Source: Bacteroidales bacterium UBA5515 (lineage in GTDB: Bacteria; Bacteroidota; Bacteroidia; Bacteroidales; P3). Taken from it: 64,000 bases of DNA. A model generated the notes under the pieces. The model did not search any database. It saw nothing but the letters and a program-made list of their open reading frames with translations, and had not been told where the DNA came from. Shown here piece after piece: positions 25,677 through 35,494 of the stretch. The stretch's first letter is position 1, and the number at the start of each line of letters is the position of its first letter. The stretch lies in assembly GCA_002423895.1 (NCBI GenBank), contig DIOL01000035.1:6328-70327 (forward strand), read 5' to 3'. The translations under genes were made by a program, and so were the position numbers.

Positions 25677-25907
25677 TAATAAAAGCAATAAAAAGTTAAC
25701 CAAGTTAATCAAGTTAATCAAAAATGAAAAGTATTTCAGAATAGAAAATACAATACTTTTTAAAACAAGTTAACTTGGTTAACTTCATTAACTATTTTAA
25801 ACAAGATTTAAAATGCAGTAATGTTTCAATCTAATTTTCCCCCTGCAATTATCTTTTCTTCAATACCTATATAGCTAATATTTTATTGATTAATTAATAC
25901 TATTTTG

Positions 25908-25980
25908 AAAATATTTACTTATCTTTGACGAGCAATAATAAATATAAAGTTATTAATGAATAAGCATTGGATTGCAAATC
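25908..25980 (+). repeat. Dispersed repeat R1, copy 2, with promoter-like box
   Basis: Second copy of 21234-21305. It contains TATCTTTG (25920-25927) and ends in GGATTGCAAATC. It lies upstream of the MFS transporter gene and may drive it. Confidence 0.75.
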
Positions 25981-26084
25981 ACGTACAACGTAAAAGCAAT
26001 GAAATTATTCACGACGTAAATCTAAATTTATTAAAATAACGATATAGAAAGATACAATAAATAAACAATTAAAAACTAATAATT

Positions 26085-27533
26085 ATGACAAACACAGTTC
26101 AGTACAAAGGGAATGACAAACTATTGTTTGGCATTATTCTGGGAGTGTTAGCTTTTTGGCTATTTGCTCAAACCACATTAAATATCAATGTGGATATGGC
26201 GAAAGATTTAGGTATGGATACTTCGATGATGAATATTGCCGTATCTATTACATCGCTGTTTTCTGGAATTTTTATTGTAGTATTTGGTGGGTTGGCTGAT
26301 AAAATTGGTCGACTTAAAATGATTCGACTTGGTTTTTATTTCAGCATCATAGGTTCGCTATTGGTAGGGTTAACGCCTGTTGGTGGAGCATCAAGTCCAG
26401 TTTTGATTTTGGGAAGAATTTTTCAAGGACTTTCAGGTGCAGCCATTATGCCGTCAAGTTTAGCACTTGTTAAAGCATACTGGGAAGGAAAAGAACGCCA
26501 ACGTGCCATTAGTCTTTGGTCAATGGGTTCATGGGGAGGTTCTGGTTTTGCAGCATTGTTTGGAGGTTTAATGGTTGGAATTGGTTGGAGATATATCTTT
26601 TTTACTGCAGTAATTATTTCAGTAATTGGACTACTTTTGATTAAAGGGACACCTGAAAGTAAAGCAGAACCAACTGGAAATAAAAAAAGGGATTTTGCAG
26701 GTATTATTATTTTTATGTTAGCTATGATTGCATTACAAGTTATAGTAACTAAAGGTTCTCAAATTGGATTCGCAAGTCCACTTGGTATTGTTCTAATTGC
26801 AGCAACAATTATTTTTGCATTTTTATTTTATAAAATTGAAAAAGGTAAAGACGGTGCATTTATCGACTTTAAACTGTTTAAAAATATGACTTTTACTGGT
26901 GCAACTATATCAAATTTTATGCTGAACGGAACTGCAGGAATATTGATTGTTTCGCTTGCTTTGTTGCAAATTGGTGGTAATCTTTCAGCACAAGAAGCAG
27001 GAATACTAACACTGGGCTATGCTATTTCAATTGTGGCATTTATTCGTGTAGGTGAAAAGCTGTTGCAACGTTTTGGTTCACGCAAACCAATGATTTGGGG
27101 CTCACTAATTGTCAGTGTGGCTATTATTCTGCTTATGTTCACCAATGTAATGACAGACACTTACAAAATTTTGGCTATGGTGGCTTATACGCTTTTTGGT
27201 ATTGGCTTGGCTTTCTATGCCACTCCTTCTACTGATGCAGCACTTTCCAACTTGCCAGCATCACAAGCAGGTGCAGGTGCAGGTATTTATAAAATGGCTT
27301 CATCGCTTGGAGCAGCTTTTGGAGTAGCTATCCCTGCAGGTATATTTACTTCATTACGTGTTGGCGAACATATAACATGGCTTGAAGGTGTTATCACTTT
27401 TGTGGGAAGACAAGATAATCTGTCTGTACGTGAAGGAGCAACCATTGCTTTGGGTGTAAATCTGCTAATGGTTATATTTGCAATTATCATCATTATGATT
27501 ACTATCCCAAAAACATCGGGAAAAGGTAAATAA
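26085..27533 (+). CDS. MFS transporter, DHA2 (14-helix drug exporter) type
   Basis: 482 residues with about 14 membrane segments. The MFS loop motif GGLADKIGRLKMIR (71-84) and the exporter-type motif around GRIFQGLSGAAIMPSSLALVKAYW (about 109-132) are clear. Such proteins use the proton gradient to export drugs or small organic molecules. The M20 amidohydrolase gene follows after 36 bases, so they form an operon; an exporter-hydrolase pair may handle N-acyl amino acids or peptides (inference). It contains more G/C-ending codons than the genes before it, which may mean separate origin. Confidence 0.88.
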   Translation: MTNTVQYKGNDKLLFGIILGVLAFWLFAQTTLNINVDMAKDLGMDTSMMNIAVSITSLFSGIFIVVFGGLADKIGRLKMIRLGFYFSIIGSLLVGLTPVGGASSPVLILGRIFQGLSGAAIMPSSLALVKAYWEGKERQRAISLWSMGSWGGSGFAALFGGLMVGIGWRYIFFTAVIISVIGLLLIKGTPESKAEPTGNKKRDFAGIIIFMLAMIALQVIVTKGSQIGFASPLGIVLIAATIIFAFLFYKIEKGKDGAFIDFKLFKNMTFTGATISNFMLNGTAGILIVSLALLQIGGNLSAQEAGILTLGYAISIVAFIRVGEKLLQRFGSRKPMIWGSLIVSVAIILLMFTNVMTDTYKILAMVAYTLFGIGLAFYATPSTDAALSNLPASQAGAGAGIYKMASSLGAAFGVAIPAGIFTSLRVGEHITWLEGVITFVGRQDNLSVREGATIALGVNLLMVIFAIIIIMITIPKTSGKGK

Positions 27534-27569
27534 TAAATCACAATTCATTAATTAAAAAGTCGAGAAATT

Positions 27570-28733
27570 ATGAACGATAAATTATTATCAGAAGTTTCTA
27601 AACTTCAACCAGAGATGAAAGAATGGATGGATTTTATGCACCAAAATCCAGAGTTGAATATGGATACCCAAAATACAGCCAAATTTATTGCCGAAAAACT
27701 TAAATTGTGGGGTTATGATGTTGTTGAAGGTGTAGGAGGATCTGGAATTGTGGCATCATTAACCGTTGGGAAAGGAACAAAATCCATAGGACTACGAGCA
27801 GACTTTGATGCTTTGCCTATATTTGAAGACAATGATTTACCTTATAAGAGCAAGGTAGAAGGTTGGTCGCATCTTTGCGGCCATGATGCACACGCAACAA
27901 TGCTACTTGGCGCAGCTAAATACATGGCAGATAACAAAAACTTTGATGGAACTATACGTTTAATTTTCCAACCAGGAGAAGAAACAATGGAAGGAGCTCC
28001 TGCAATGGTTAAAGATGGTCTTTTTGAACGTTTCCCAATGGATGCAGTTTATGGAATGCATAATATGCCAGGACTGCCTTTAGGGAAATTCTTTTTCCGA
28101 GAAGGAGAAACAATGGCGGCAGTTGATAACTGGGAGATAGAACTCACAGGAAAAGGCAGCCACGGTTCTATGCCTGAATTAAGTATAGACCCTCTGGTTT
28201 GTGGAGCGTCGTTGGTAATGGCACTTCAAACTATTGTGAGTAGAAATGTATCACCATGGAAAAACTCAGTGGTAAACGTTGGCGCATTCCAATCTGGAAT
28301 TGCAGGAAACGCTGTACCACAAAAGGCAATATTAGGATTAAGTATAAGAAATATGGAACCAGAGCTTCGCATAATGGTACTTGATAAAATCCGCATAATA
28401 ACAAAAGCACAAGCCGAAGCTTTTAATTGTGGTTATGAAATTCGAGAAGGAGTTGCAGGTGCTGTATTGGTAAATACACCTGAAAACACTCAATGGGCAT
28501 ACAAAGTAGCACAAGATACCTTTGGCGAAGATAATGCTGAGTACGGCATGCATCCATATATGGGCAGCGAAGATTTTGCTTTTATGCTTCAAAAGAAAGC
28601 AGGAACCTACTGCATGATTGGCAACGGTGATACTTTTATGGTACACCATCCAAAATATGTTTTCAATCAAGATTTGCTGAGCCGTGGAGCAACCTATTGG
28701 GTAGCCCTTATAGAAAACTACTTAAAAAATTAA
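27570..28733 (+). CDS. M20D-family amidohydrolase/metallopeptidase
   Basis: 387 residues. The metal site of M20 enzymes is visible: LRADFDALPI, CGHDAHATMLLGAAKY, FQPGEETMEGAPAMVKDG (the catalytic EE) and MGSEDFAFML near the C-terminus. A dimerisation domain lies between (GSHGSMPELSIDPLV). Members hydrolyse N-acyl amino acids such as hippurate or indole-acetyl conjugates. It is translated after the MFS gene. Confidence 0.92.
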   Translation: MNDKLLSEVSKLQPEMKEWMDFMHQNPELNMDTQNTAKFIAEKLKLWGYDVVEGVGGSGIVASLTVGKGTKSIGLRADFDALPIFEDNDLPYKSKVEGWSHLCGHDAHATMLLGAAKYMADNKNFDGTIRLIFQPGEETMEGAPAMVKDGLFERFPMDAVYGMHNMPGLPLGKFFFREGETMAAVDNWEIELTGKGSHGSMPELSIDPLVCGASLVMALQTIVSRNVSPWKNSVVNVGAFQSGIAGNAVPQKAILGLSIRNMEPELRIMVLDKIRIITKAQAEAFNCGYEIREGVAGAVLVNTPENTQWAYKVAQDTFGEDNAEYGMHPYMGSEDFAFMLQKKAGTYCMIGNGDTFMVHHPKYVFNQDLLSRGATYWVALIENYLKN

Positions 28734-28768
28734 ATTAATATTGAATAGGTGTTGGATTATTTATCCTA
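28734..28768 (+). repeat. Diverged copy of the dispersed repeat
   Basis: TTAATATTGAATAGG followed by GTTGGATTATTTATCC resembles TTATTAATGAATAAG and TTGGATTGCAAATC of R1. It lies directly before another small secreted-protein gene. Confidence 0.5.
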
Positions 28769-28785
28769 ATTATAGAAACATACTA

Positions 28786-29217
28786 ATGAAATATTTATAT
28801 GTAATAATATTCTTTTTCCCATTTTTATGCAACGCGCAAGATAAAGATTCAGTTACTCTAATTTTAAAGAACAATCAAAAAATAGATTATATACTTAATC
28901 CCTTTGTAAATACAATAGGATATGATAATGCTAAAACTACAATAAATGGAGATACGCTGATATTCAAAACATCATTCTTACTTGACGATACTATACTTTT
29001 TGATAATGGAACATTGGGATATAATTTTAGAAAAAATGTTCAGCCTAAAGAACGTGTGGGAAAAACTATATATATAAATCCATTACCATTTATTAGTAAA
29101 ATTATTAAAGTTGAAATTAGGGATAATGATAAGGAGTATATTTACTATTTTAGGCATAAGAGAAAAAAAGTGTACACTTTCTATAAATTAGAAATAAGTA
29201 ATAGTATTTCAGAATAG
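28786..29217 (+). CDS. Small secreted protein, unknown
   Basis: 143 residues. From ATG 28786 there is a good signal peptide (MKYLYVIIFFFPFLCNAQ, cleavage after CNA), so I prefer it to the TTG at 28741, which lies inside the repeat. The mature part, DKDSVTLILKNNQKIDYILN onward, has no known motif. It resembles the small secreted genes at 21.4-23.5 kb in size, A/T-rich sequence and repeat-bounded position. Confidence 0.6.
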   Translation: MKYLYVIIFFFPFLCNAQDKDSVTLILKNNQKIDYILNPFVNTIGYDNAKTTINGDTLIFKTSFLLDDTILFDNGTLGYNFRKNVQPKERVGKTIYINPLPFISKIIKVEIRDNDKEYIYYFRHKRKKVYTFYKLEISNSISE

Positions 29218-29278
29218 ATTTTCGTTGTGTGGGATTATGTATTTCAATATGAGATAAGAAAATGATAAAATATTTCTT

Positions 29279-30745
29279 TTAATCTTTAGTCCAAATTGAT
29301 TTGGAGAACATTGCCAAGAATGAAAAAATTTCTAATCGTCCTATAATCATTAAAATCATTAATGTTATTTTAGAGCCATCGTTAAGAGTGTCGTAGGTTG
29401 TTTCTGGAGATATATAACCAACAACTGGTCCAACATTACTTAAGTTTGAAACCGATAGGGCAATGGAAGGAAGGAAATCATTGCCTAAAAGGGTTAGGGT
29501 AAATGCTCCAAGAATAAAAATCATTAGATAAAGGAAAAAGAATCCGAAAACAAGTCCTGTTGCTTCTTCAACCAAGGCAACTTTATTATATCTTATTGGT
29601 AAAACTGCTCTTGGGTGAAACATTTGCTTGAAAGATTGTTGCAAATATTTGTAAAGTATGATTACTCTGATTATTTTTAATCCTGTGCATGATGAGCTGC
29701 TTGAACCTCCAATAAACATTAATATTATTATAAACACAACTGCAAATAGTCCGAAGTCTTCTGCTTCTGGCATATAGTAACCTGTGGTTGATACAACTGA
29801 AACAATATGAAAAAGTGATGATTTTAAACTGATAACAAAGTTATGATCGTGGAAAAAGAATAATGAAATGAAAAGAATTATTGTTCCAAAAAGAATTATT
29901 AGTGTGTAAATCTTTGTTTGCTCATCTTTAAATAGTTTCTCTGCTTTGCCTTTAAATAGCCAATAAACTAAAACATAACTAATACCAGAAAGAAACATTA
30001 ATCCCATTATCACATATTGAGTATAGGAAGAGAATTGTCCAATATTGCCATTAACAGTTGTAAATCCTCCTGTTGAAATGGTTGAAAGGCTATGGCAAAT
30101 AGCTGTAAAGGTATCCATATCTCCAAAAAAGAGCAGGATAAAAGCTAAAATGGTATAGCTGAAATAAATTAAAAAAATTCGAGATACTGTTTGTTTTATA
30201 TGTGGATGAATTTTCTCTTTATCAATGGAAGTAAATTCAGCATTAAAAAGATAGTTTGAGCCGTTACGGAAGTTTTTCATAAACATTATAATAAATAATG
30301 TTATACCCAAACCTCCAATCCATTGTGTTAAAGCTCTCCATATTAAAACGCTCTTTGGTACGCTTTCTATATTATTGAGTATGGAAGAGCCAGTTGTTGT
30401 GAAACCAGAAAATGATTCAAATAATGCGTTAATTGGACTTGTAAAGTATTGAGGAAGCAGTAAAAAAGGAACAGAAGCAGTTATTGGAGCGATACTCCAT
30501 ATTAATCCTACAACAGCTCGACCTTCTTTTTTAGTTAGACTTTGAGGATATTTTCTGTTTGCATACATTATTGAACCACCAATTACTAATGCAAAGATTA
30601 ATGAAAAAGTAAAAACAATAAGAGTTGGTTCTTGAAAGATATAGGCAGTTACTATTGAGGGAATAAAACAAAAGCCAATAAAGCTTATTGTTAATCCCAA
30701 AATATAAAATAGAATTTTTGTGTTAAAACTTTTGGCAATTATCAT
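29279..30745 (-). CDS. trkH: Trk-type potassium uptake membrane subunit
   Basis: 488 residues, polytopic. The four pore loops of the TrkH/KtrB family are visible, for example SGFTTTGSS (about 111-119), STGGFTTVNG (about 226-235) and STTGYYMP (about 315-322). It imports K+ and depends on the cytoplasmic TrkA subunit encoded immediately upstream; the stop of trkA and the start of trkH abut, showing translational coupling. It is convergent with the small secreted gene; the 61-base gap shows no clear terminator. Confidence 0.93.
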   Translation of the reverse strand: MIIAKSFNTKILFYILGLTISFIGFCFIPSIVTAYIFQEPTLIVFTFSLIFALVIGGSIMYANRKYPQSLTKKEGRAVVGLIWSIAPITASVPFLLLPQYFTSPINALFESFSGFTTTGSSILNNIESVPKSVLIWRALTQWIGGLGITLFIIMFMKNFRNGSNYLFNAEFTSIDKEKIHPHIKQTVSRIFLIYFSYTILAFILLFFGDMDTFTAICHSLSTISTGGFTTVNGNIGQFSSYTQYVIMGLMFLSGISYVLVYWLFKGKAEKLFKDEQTKIYTLIILFGTIILFISLFFFHDHNFVISLKSSLFHIVSVVSTTGYYMPEAEDFGLFAVVFIIILMFIGGSSSSSCTGLKIIRVIILYKYLQQSFKQMFHPRAVLPIRYNKVALVEEATGLVFGFFFLYLMIFILGAFTLTLLGNDFLPSIALSVSNLSNVGPVVGYISPETTYDTLNDGSKITLMILMIIGRLEIFSFLAMFSKSIWTKD

Positions 30746-32086
30746 TTAACTAAATAAATTTATCAGTTTTTGAGCTGATTCTGGAATTGTGAAAGCAACA
30801 ACATTATCATTAGCCATTATTTGAGTATCTCCATTAGCAATTATTGCTTTCCCTTCTCTAATTATTCCTCCAATATTAACTCCATTTGGAAAACGAATAT
30901 CTTTTAATTGTTTCTTTGTGATTGAAGAGTTCTTCTGTGCAATTATTTCAATTAAATCAGCATCAATTCCTGAAAGCCATTTTGAAGAAGTAATTTCTCC
31001 TCCTAATGTGAAACGAGTAATGTAGCTGGCAGTAATAAGTTTTTTATTGATTATTGTGTCAATACCTATATCTTGCGAAACATCAATATAGTTTACATTT
31101 TCAACCAAAGCAACTGTTTTCTTTACGCCTTGTCTATGTGCATAAATGCAAGCCATGATATTTGTTTCGGTAGAGTTTGTTAGTGAAATGAAAGCATCTG
31201 TTTCATTAATGCCTTCTTCTTGAAGCATGTTTATATCACTTCCATTTCCATTAATAATCATTACATCATCAAACTCATTTGCCAAGCGATTGCAACGTTC
31301 AATGTCTTGGTCAATTATTTTTAGGTTTATCTTATCGTGAAGGTTTATTGCAGCTCTTCTTCCAATTCTTCCTCCTCCAACAATCATAGCGTTTTTGATT
31401 GTGAAATCTTTCTTTCCACTTATTTCCTTTATCTTCTCTACCTTATCTACAGTTGTTATTAGATAAACTAAGTCATTAATAATATACTTTTCATCTCCGT
31501 TAGGGATGATTGTTGTCCCTCTACGAATAATACAAACTGTTCTAATTCCCAAATTAGGGTATTCTTTTGCAACTTCAATAAGACTTTTGTTGATAAAAAG
31601 TGATTTATTGTCAATTCTTATCATATAAATTCTTAGAAGTCCATTTGCAAAATCAAATAGTTCTGTTGAAATATTTCGAGTAAGAAGATTTGATATTTCT
31701 TTTGCAGCAATCTTTTCAGGACAAACAAGTTCATCAACCCCCATGCCTTTAAACATTCCTTTGTTTATGTCATTCAAATACTCTTGAGTATTTACTCTGG
31801 CAATTGTTCTTTTTGCTCCCAAACGCTTACCAAGCATACAAGTAATGATATTTATGCTTTCCTCATGCAAAACGGCAATTAATAAGTCGGCTTTTTCAAC
31901 TCCAGCTTGTCGCAATGTTTCCAAAGAGGTTGAATTTCCAGCAATGGTTAAAAGATCCGATTCTGCTTCAAGCATTTTCAACAGTTCAGAATTAGGGTCC
32001 ACAACAGTAATATCATGTCTGCTCTTTGAAAGAGAACGTGCTAAGTGAAACCCTACTTCACCATCACCTGCAATAACTATATTCAT
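30746..32086 (-). CDS. trkA: Trk potassium uptake regulatory subunit
   Basis: 446 residues with two RCK modules: a first nucleotide-binding fold starting MNIVIAGDGEVGFHLA with its TrkA-C domain, then a second starting at about 233 (NAMIVGGGRIGRRAA) with another TrkA-C. It gates TrkH in response to bound nucleotides. I prefer ATG 32086 over the TTG six bases upstream because MNIVIAG is the usual start. A TAACTTTG box lies at 32127-32134. Confidence 0.93.
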   Translation of the reverse strand: MNIVIAGDGEVGFHLARSLSKSRHDITVVDPNSELLKMLEAESDLLTIAGNSTSLETLRQAGVEKADLLIAVLHEESINIITCMLGKRLGAKRTIARVNTQEYLNDINKGMFKGMGVDELVCPEKIAAKEISNLLTRNISTELFDFANGLLRIYMIRIDNKSLFINKSLIEVAKEYPNLGIRTVCIIRRGTTIIPNGDEKYIINDLVYLITTVDKVEKIKEISGKKDFTIKNAMIVGGGRIGRRAAINLHDKINLKIIDQDIERCNRLANEFDDVMIINGNGSDINMLQEEGINETDAFISLTNSTETNIMACIYAHRQGVKKTVALVENVNYIDVSQDIGIDTIINKKLITASYITRFTLGGEITSSKWLSGIDADLIEIIAQKNSSITKKQLKDIRFPNGVNIGGIIREGKAIIANGDTQIMANDNVVAFTIPESAQKLINLFS

Positions 32087-32126
32087 AAACAAAATTACTT
32101 ATTAATAAAATACCATTTTTTCACGG

Positions 32127-32153
32127 CAAAGTTAATATTTTTTTCTAAATTTG
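32127..32153. promoter_or_regulatory. Overlapping divergent promoters trkA / kbl
   Basis: TAACTTTG on the minus strand (32127-32134) faces trkA, and TAAATTTG on the plus strand (32146-32153) faces kbl. The two -7 boxes are only 11 bases apart, so the polymerases would compete. Neither has a perfect TTTG at -33. Confidence 0.5.
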
Positions 32154-32228
32154 CAGCTTATTATATAACTAATATCTATTAGTTTTATGATAATACAAAA
32201 ACAGTAATAACATTAAAAATATAGACTT

Positions 32229-33419
32229 ATGTACGAAAAGTTTCAAAATTTCCTACAAACAGAAATAGCAGGGATTAAAGACGCTGGTCTTTACAAAAAT
32301 GAAAGAGTTATTATTACTCCTCAATCAGCTGCAATTAAAACTGCAGAAGCTGGCAATGTATTAAATTTCTGTGCTAACAATTATTTAGGATTAGCAGATA
32401 GTAAAGTATTAATTGAAGCAGCAAAGAAAGCATTGGACGAAAGAGGTTATGGTATGAGTTCTGTTCGTTTTATTTGTGGAACACAAGACTTGCACAAAGA
32501 ATTAGAAAAGAAAATATCTGATTTCTTTGGAACAGAAGATACTATTCTTTATGCTGCATGTTTTGATGCTAATGGTGGAGTTTTTGAACCTTTATTAAAT
32601 GAAGAAGATGCAATTATATCAGATTCATTAAACCATGCTTCAATTATTGATGGTGTTCGTTTATGTAAAGCTCAACGTTTCCGTTATGCTAATGCAGATA
32701 TGGCAGACCTTGAAAAACAACTTCAAGATGCTCAAAAATGTCGTTTCAGATTAGTTGTAACTGATGGTGTGTTCTCAATGGACGGTAATGTTGCACCTTT
32801 AGATAAGATTTATGCTCTTGCTCAAAAATATGATGCAATGATAATGGTTGATGAATCACATTCAGCAGGTGTTTGTGGTCATACAGGAAGAGGAACTACT
32901 GAACAATATAATTTAAGAGGTAAAGTAGAAATATTAACAGGAACACTAGGAAAAGCATTTGGTGGTGCAGTTGGTGGATTTACTACAGGTAAGAGAGAAA
33001 TAATAGAAATGTTACGTCAACGTTCTCGTCCATATTTATTCTCAAACTCAATTCCTCCAATGATTGCAGCAGCAGGTATTGCTATGTTTGATCTTATTGA
33101 CAAAACTAATACTCTTCAAGATAAACTACATTCAAATACATCTTATTTTGTAGAAAAGATGAAAGCAGCTGGATTTGATATTAAACCAACTCAATCTGCT
33201 ATTTGTGCAGTTATGCTTTATGATGCAAAACTTTCACAAGACTTTGCTGCAGAACTACAAAAAGAAGGAATATTTGTAACAGGATTCTATTATCCAGTTG
33301 TTCCAAAAGGACAAGCAAGAATTCGTGTACAAGTTTCTGCTGCTCACGAAATAGAACATTTAGATAAATGTATAGCAGCATTCACGAAAATTGGAAAGAA
33401 ATTAGGTATATTGAAATAA
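32229..33419 (+). CDS. kbl: Glycine C-acetyltransferase (2-amino-3-ketobutyrate CoA ligase)
   Basis: 396 residues, the usual length of this PLP enzyme. The lysine that binds PLP is K242 in TGTLGKAFGGAVGGF; VDESHSAG (208-215) and SLNHASIIDG are also characteristic. It splits 2-amino-3-oxobutyrate with CoA into glycine and acetyl-CoA. The next gene encodes a threonine dehydrogenase, so the pair degrades threonine to glycine. Confidence 0.95.
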   Translation: MYEKFQNFLQTEIAGIKDAGLYKNERVIITPQSAAIKTAEAGNVLNFCANNYLGLADSKVLIEAAKKALDERGYGMSSVRFICGTQDLHKELEKKISDFFGTEDTILYAACFDANGGVFEPLLNEEDAIISDSLNHASIIDGVRLCKAQRFRYANADMADLEKQLQDAQKCRFRLVVTDGVFSMDGNVAPLDKIYALAQKYDAMIMVDESHSAGVCGHTGRGTTEQYNLRGKVEILTGTLGKAFGGAVGGFTTGKREIIEMLRQRSRPYLFSNSIPPMIAAAGIAMFDLIDKTNTLQDKLHSNTSYFVEKMKAAGFDIKPTQSAICAVMLYDAKLSQDFAAELQKEGIFVTGFYYPVVPKGQARIRVQVSAAHEIEHLDKCIAAFTKIGKKLGILK

Positions 33420-33438
33420 TCAATAGAAAAGTTTTTAG

Positions 33439-34392
33439 ATGAAAAAAATATTAGTATTAGGCTCAGGTGGACAAATAGGTTCAGAGCTTACGATGCGTTT
33501 AAGAAGCGTTTATGGTGGAGCAAATGTTGTTGCAGCAGATATTAAATTACCATTGATTGATGATATTATGCAATCAGGTCCAGTTGAACAATGTGATGCA
33601 ACAAATGCAGCTCAAATAGCAGAAATAGTAAAGAAACATAATATAGATGCAATATATAACCTTGTAGCTATTTTGTCAGCAACAGCAGAAAAGAATCCAA
33701 TGTTAGGCTGGAATATTGGTATGGGAGCTTTATTAAACTGTTTGGAAGTTGCAAGAGAAAATAACTGTGCAATATTTACACCAAGTTCAATTGGAGCTTT
33801 TGGAGCATCCACACCACTTGACGGAACTCCACAAGATACAATTCAAAGACCAAACACAATTTATGGAGTAACAAAGGTTGCAGGTGAATTATTAGGAGAT
33901 TATTATTTTACCCGTTTTGGAGTTGATGCACGTTCAGTACGTTTCCCAGGACTTATCTCAAATGTAACCCTTCCTGGCGGAGGAACAACAGACTATGCAG
34001 TTGAAATATACTATGCAGCAGTTAAAGGAGAAAAGTTCTCTTGTCCACTAAAGAAAGGTACATTATTAGATATGATGTATATGCCAGATGCACTTGATGC
34101 AGCCATAAATATTATGGAAGCAGACCCATCAAAACTAATACATAGAAACTCTTTCAATGTAACAGCAATGCACTTTGACCCAGAAGAAATCTATGCTGAA
34201 ATAAAAAAGCATAAACCTGATTTTGTTATGGAATATCAATTAGATGACATGCGTCAAAAGATAGCTGATTCATGGCCAAATTGGATGGATGACTCATGTG
34301 CAAGAGAAGAATGGGGTTTCAAACCTAAATTCAATCTTCAAAACATGACAGTAGATATGTTAGATATCTTAAGCAAGAAATTTGGAAAATAA
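33439..34392 (+). CDS. tdh: L-threonine 3-dehydrogenase, short-chain (epimerase-like) type
   Basis: 317 residues, extended SDR fold. NAD-binding GSGGQIGS (8-15) and the catalytic Y142/K146 in NTIYGVTKVAGE are visible; SVRFPGLIS is typical of this threonine dehydrogenase type. It oxidises threonine to 2-amino-3-oxobutyrate, the substrate of Kbl. The gene follows kbl after 19 bases. The two are followed by a strong terminator. Confidence 0.92.
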   Translation: MKKILVLGSGGQIGSELTMRLRSVYGGANVVAADIKLPLIDDIMQSGPVEQCDATNAAQIAEIVKKHNIDAIYNLVAILSATAEKNPMLGWNIGMGALLNCLEVARENNCAIFTPSSIGAFGASTPLDGTPQDTIQRPNTIYGVTKVAGELLGDYYFTRFGVDARSVRFPGLISNVTLPGGGTTDYAVEIYYAAVKGEKFSCPLKKGTLLDMMYMPDALDAAINIMEADPSKLIHRNSFNVTAMHFDPEEIYAEIKKHKPDFVMEYQLDDMRQKIADSWPNWMDDSCAREEWGFKPKFNLQNMTVDMLDILSKKFGK

Positions 34393-34440
34393 TATTTCTT
34401 TTGTGTAATAAATCCTACACATTAAGGATTTATAGTTAAA

Positions 34441-34478
34441 GAGTCTGATATTAAATTTCTAATATCAGACTCTTTTTT
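34441..34478 (+). terminator. Terminator after kbl-tdh
   Basis: GAGTCTGATATTA pairs perfectly with TAATATCAGACTC over 13 bases across a 6-base loop, followed by six T. Confidence 0.92.
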
Positions 34479-34522
34479 ATTGTAGAAATTGTATATTATA
34501 TGCTATATGGCTATTGAGAATA

Positions 34523-35392
34523 TTAGTTTTTAATTATTTTCTTTGTGGTTACATGCATATCATTATTGTAAAAACTAAAGAAATATATTCCCGATTTATC
34601 TGTAGACATATCAATTGTGTTATAGCCCTTTTTGATTAATTCCAAACGTAGTTCTTGCCCTAAATTATTATATATTTTAACGAAATAATCATCATTAGAC
34701 TCAATTATTAGCTTGTCTTTAACAGGATTTGGAGATATTTTTATATTATTGTCTTGACTAATATTATCTAAGCCTATCTTTACGTTTGAGACATTAATAT
34801 GATAATTTATCTCAACACCATCTTGTTGAATTTTAAATCCAATATTTTGAATATTTGGACAATAACTTTCTCCAAATATTGTGTCAATAAGAAATGCATC
34901 ATGTACAGAGGTGTCAATTGTATCAGTTTCAAATAGTATTTTTGTTTCAATATCAGATATTCGCAGTAAAGAAAGTTTATTATTATCATATGAACCTCTT
35001 AACAATGCATATCCAGTATTTTGATTAATCATATTTATTTCTTCAATTTCATAATAGCCCAAATGACAAAAAGGAGCCCAAGAATTTCCAGCATCTAAAG
35101 TTATATTAGAAAATAAAAACCCAGCCCCATTTACAACTATAAGAACAATGGAGTCAGTAAAAACTTCCATTTTATCTATATTACAACAGCCCATCATCCC
35201 AGATTCTGATCTAATGAGTGTGCTATTGCGAAATACATCATACCTATTTCCATGTGCTTCAATTTGAGTATTTGTATATGTATAAGTAAATGTAACAGGA
35301 GGGTCACAAATATCATTTATCTTGCCTACATAACTCCATTGAGCAAAAATTTGCAAAGGCATCAAAGCCAAAAGAAATAATAATTTTTTCAT
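34523..35392 (-). CDS. T9SS-exported protein with type A sorting domain
   Basis: 289 residues. A signal peptide (LLFLLALMPLQIFAQ) and a C-terminal sorting domain of about 70 residues (ISPNPVKDKLIIES, YNNLGQEL, SGIYFFSF, TTKKIIKN) mark it for export through the type IX secretion system. The middle part, about residues 20-210, includes NAGNSWAPFCHLG-like turns suggesting a beta-propeller-type photosystem-II-stability/BNR fold, but this is weak. A TATATTTG box lies at 35427-35434. Confidence 0.75.
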   Translation of the reverse strand: MKKLLFLLALMPLQIFAQWSYVGKINDICDPPVTFTYTYTNTQIEAHGNRYDVFRNSTLIRSESGMMGCCNIDKMEVFTDSIVLIVVNGAGFLFSNITLDAGNSWAPFCHLGYYEIEEINMINQNTGYALLRGSYDNNKLSLLRISDIETKILFETDTIDTSVHDAFLIDTIFGESYCPNIQNIGFKIQQDGVEINYHINVSNVKIGLDNISQDNNIKISPNPVKDKLIIESNDDYFVKIYNNLGQELRLELIKKGYNTIDMSTDKSGIYFFSFYNNDMHVTTKKIIKN

Positions 35393-35494
35393 AATATAAT
35401 ACTTTTTATCATTCTAATTTAATGAGCAAATATACAACAAAATAAAAATAGAGTAAATAAAATATATTTTTTTTTAGAATAGAAAAAATATTTT

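Noticed and set aside
25690..25795. A ninth 22-bp array from the AAGTTAAC/GTTAACTT words
   Set aside because: The words occur in two clusters about 80 bases apart that look like the arms of one inverted repeat, and no regular 21-23 pitch is kept.
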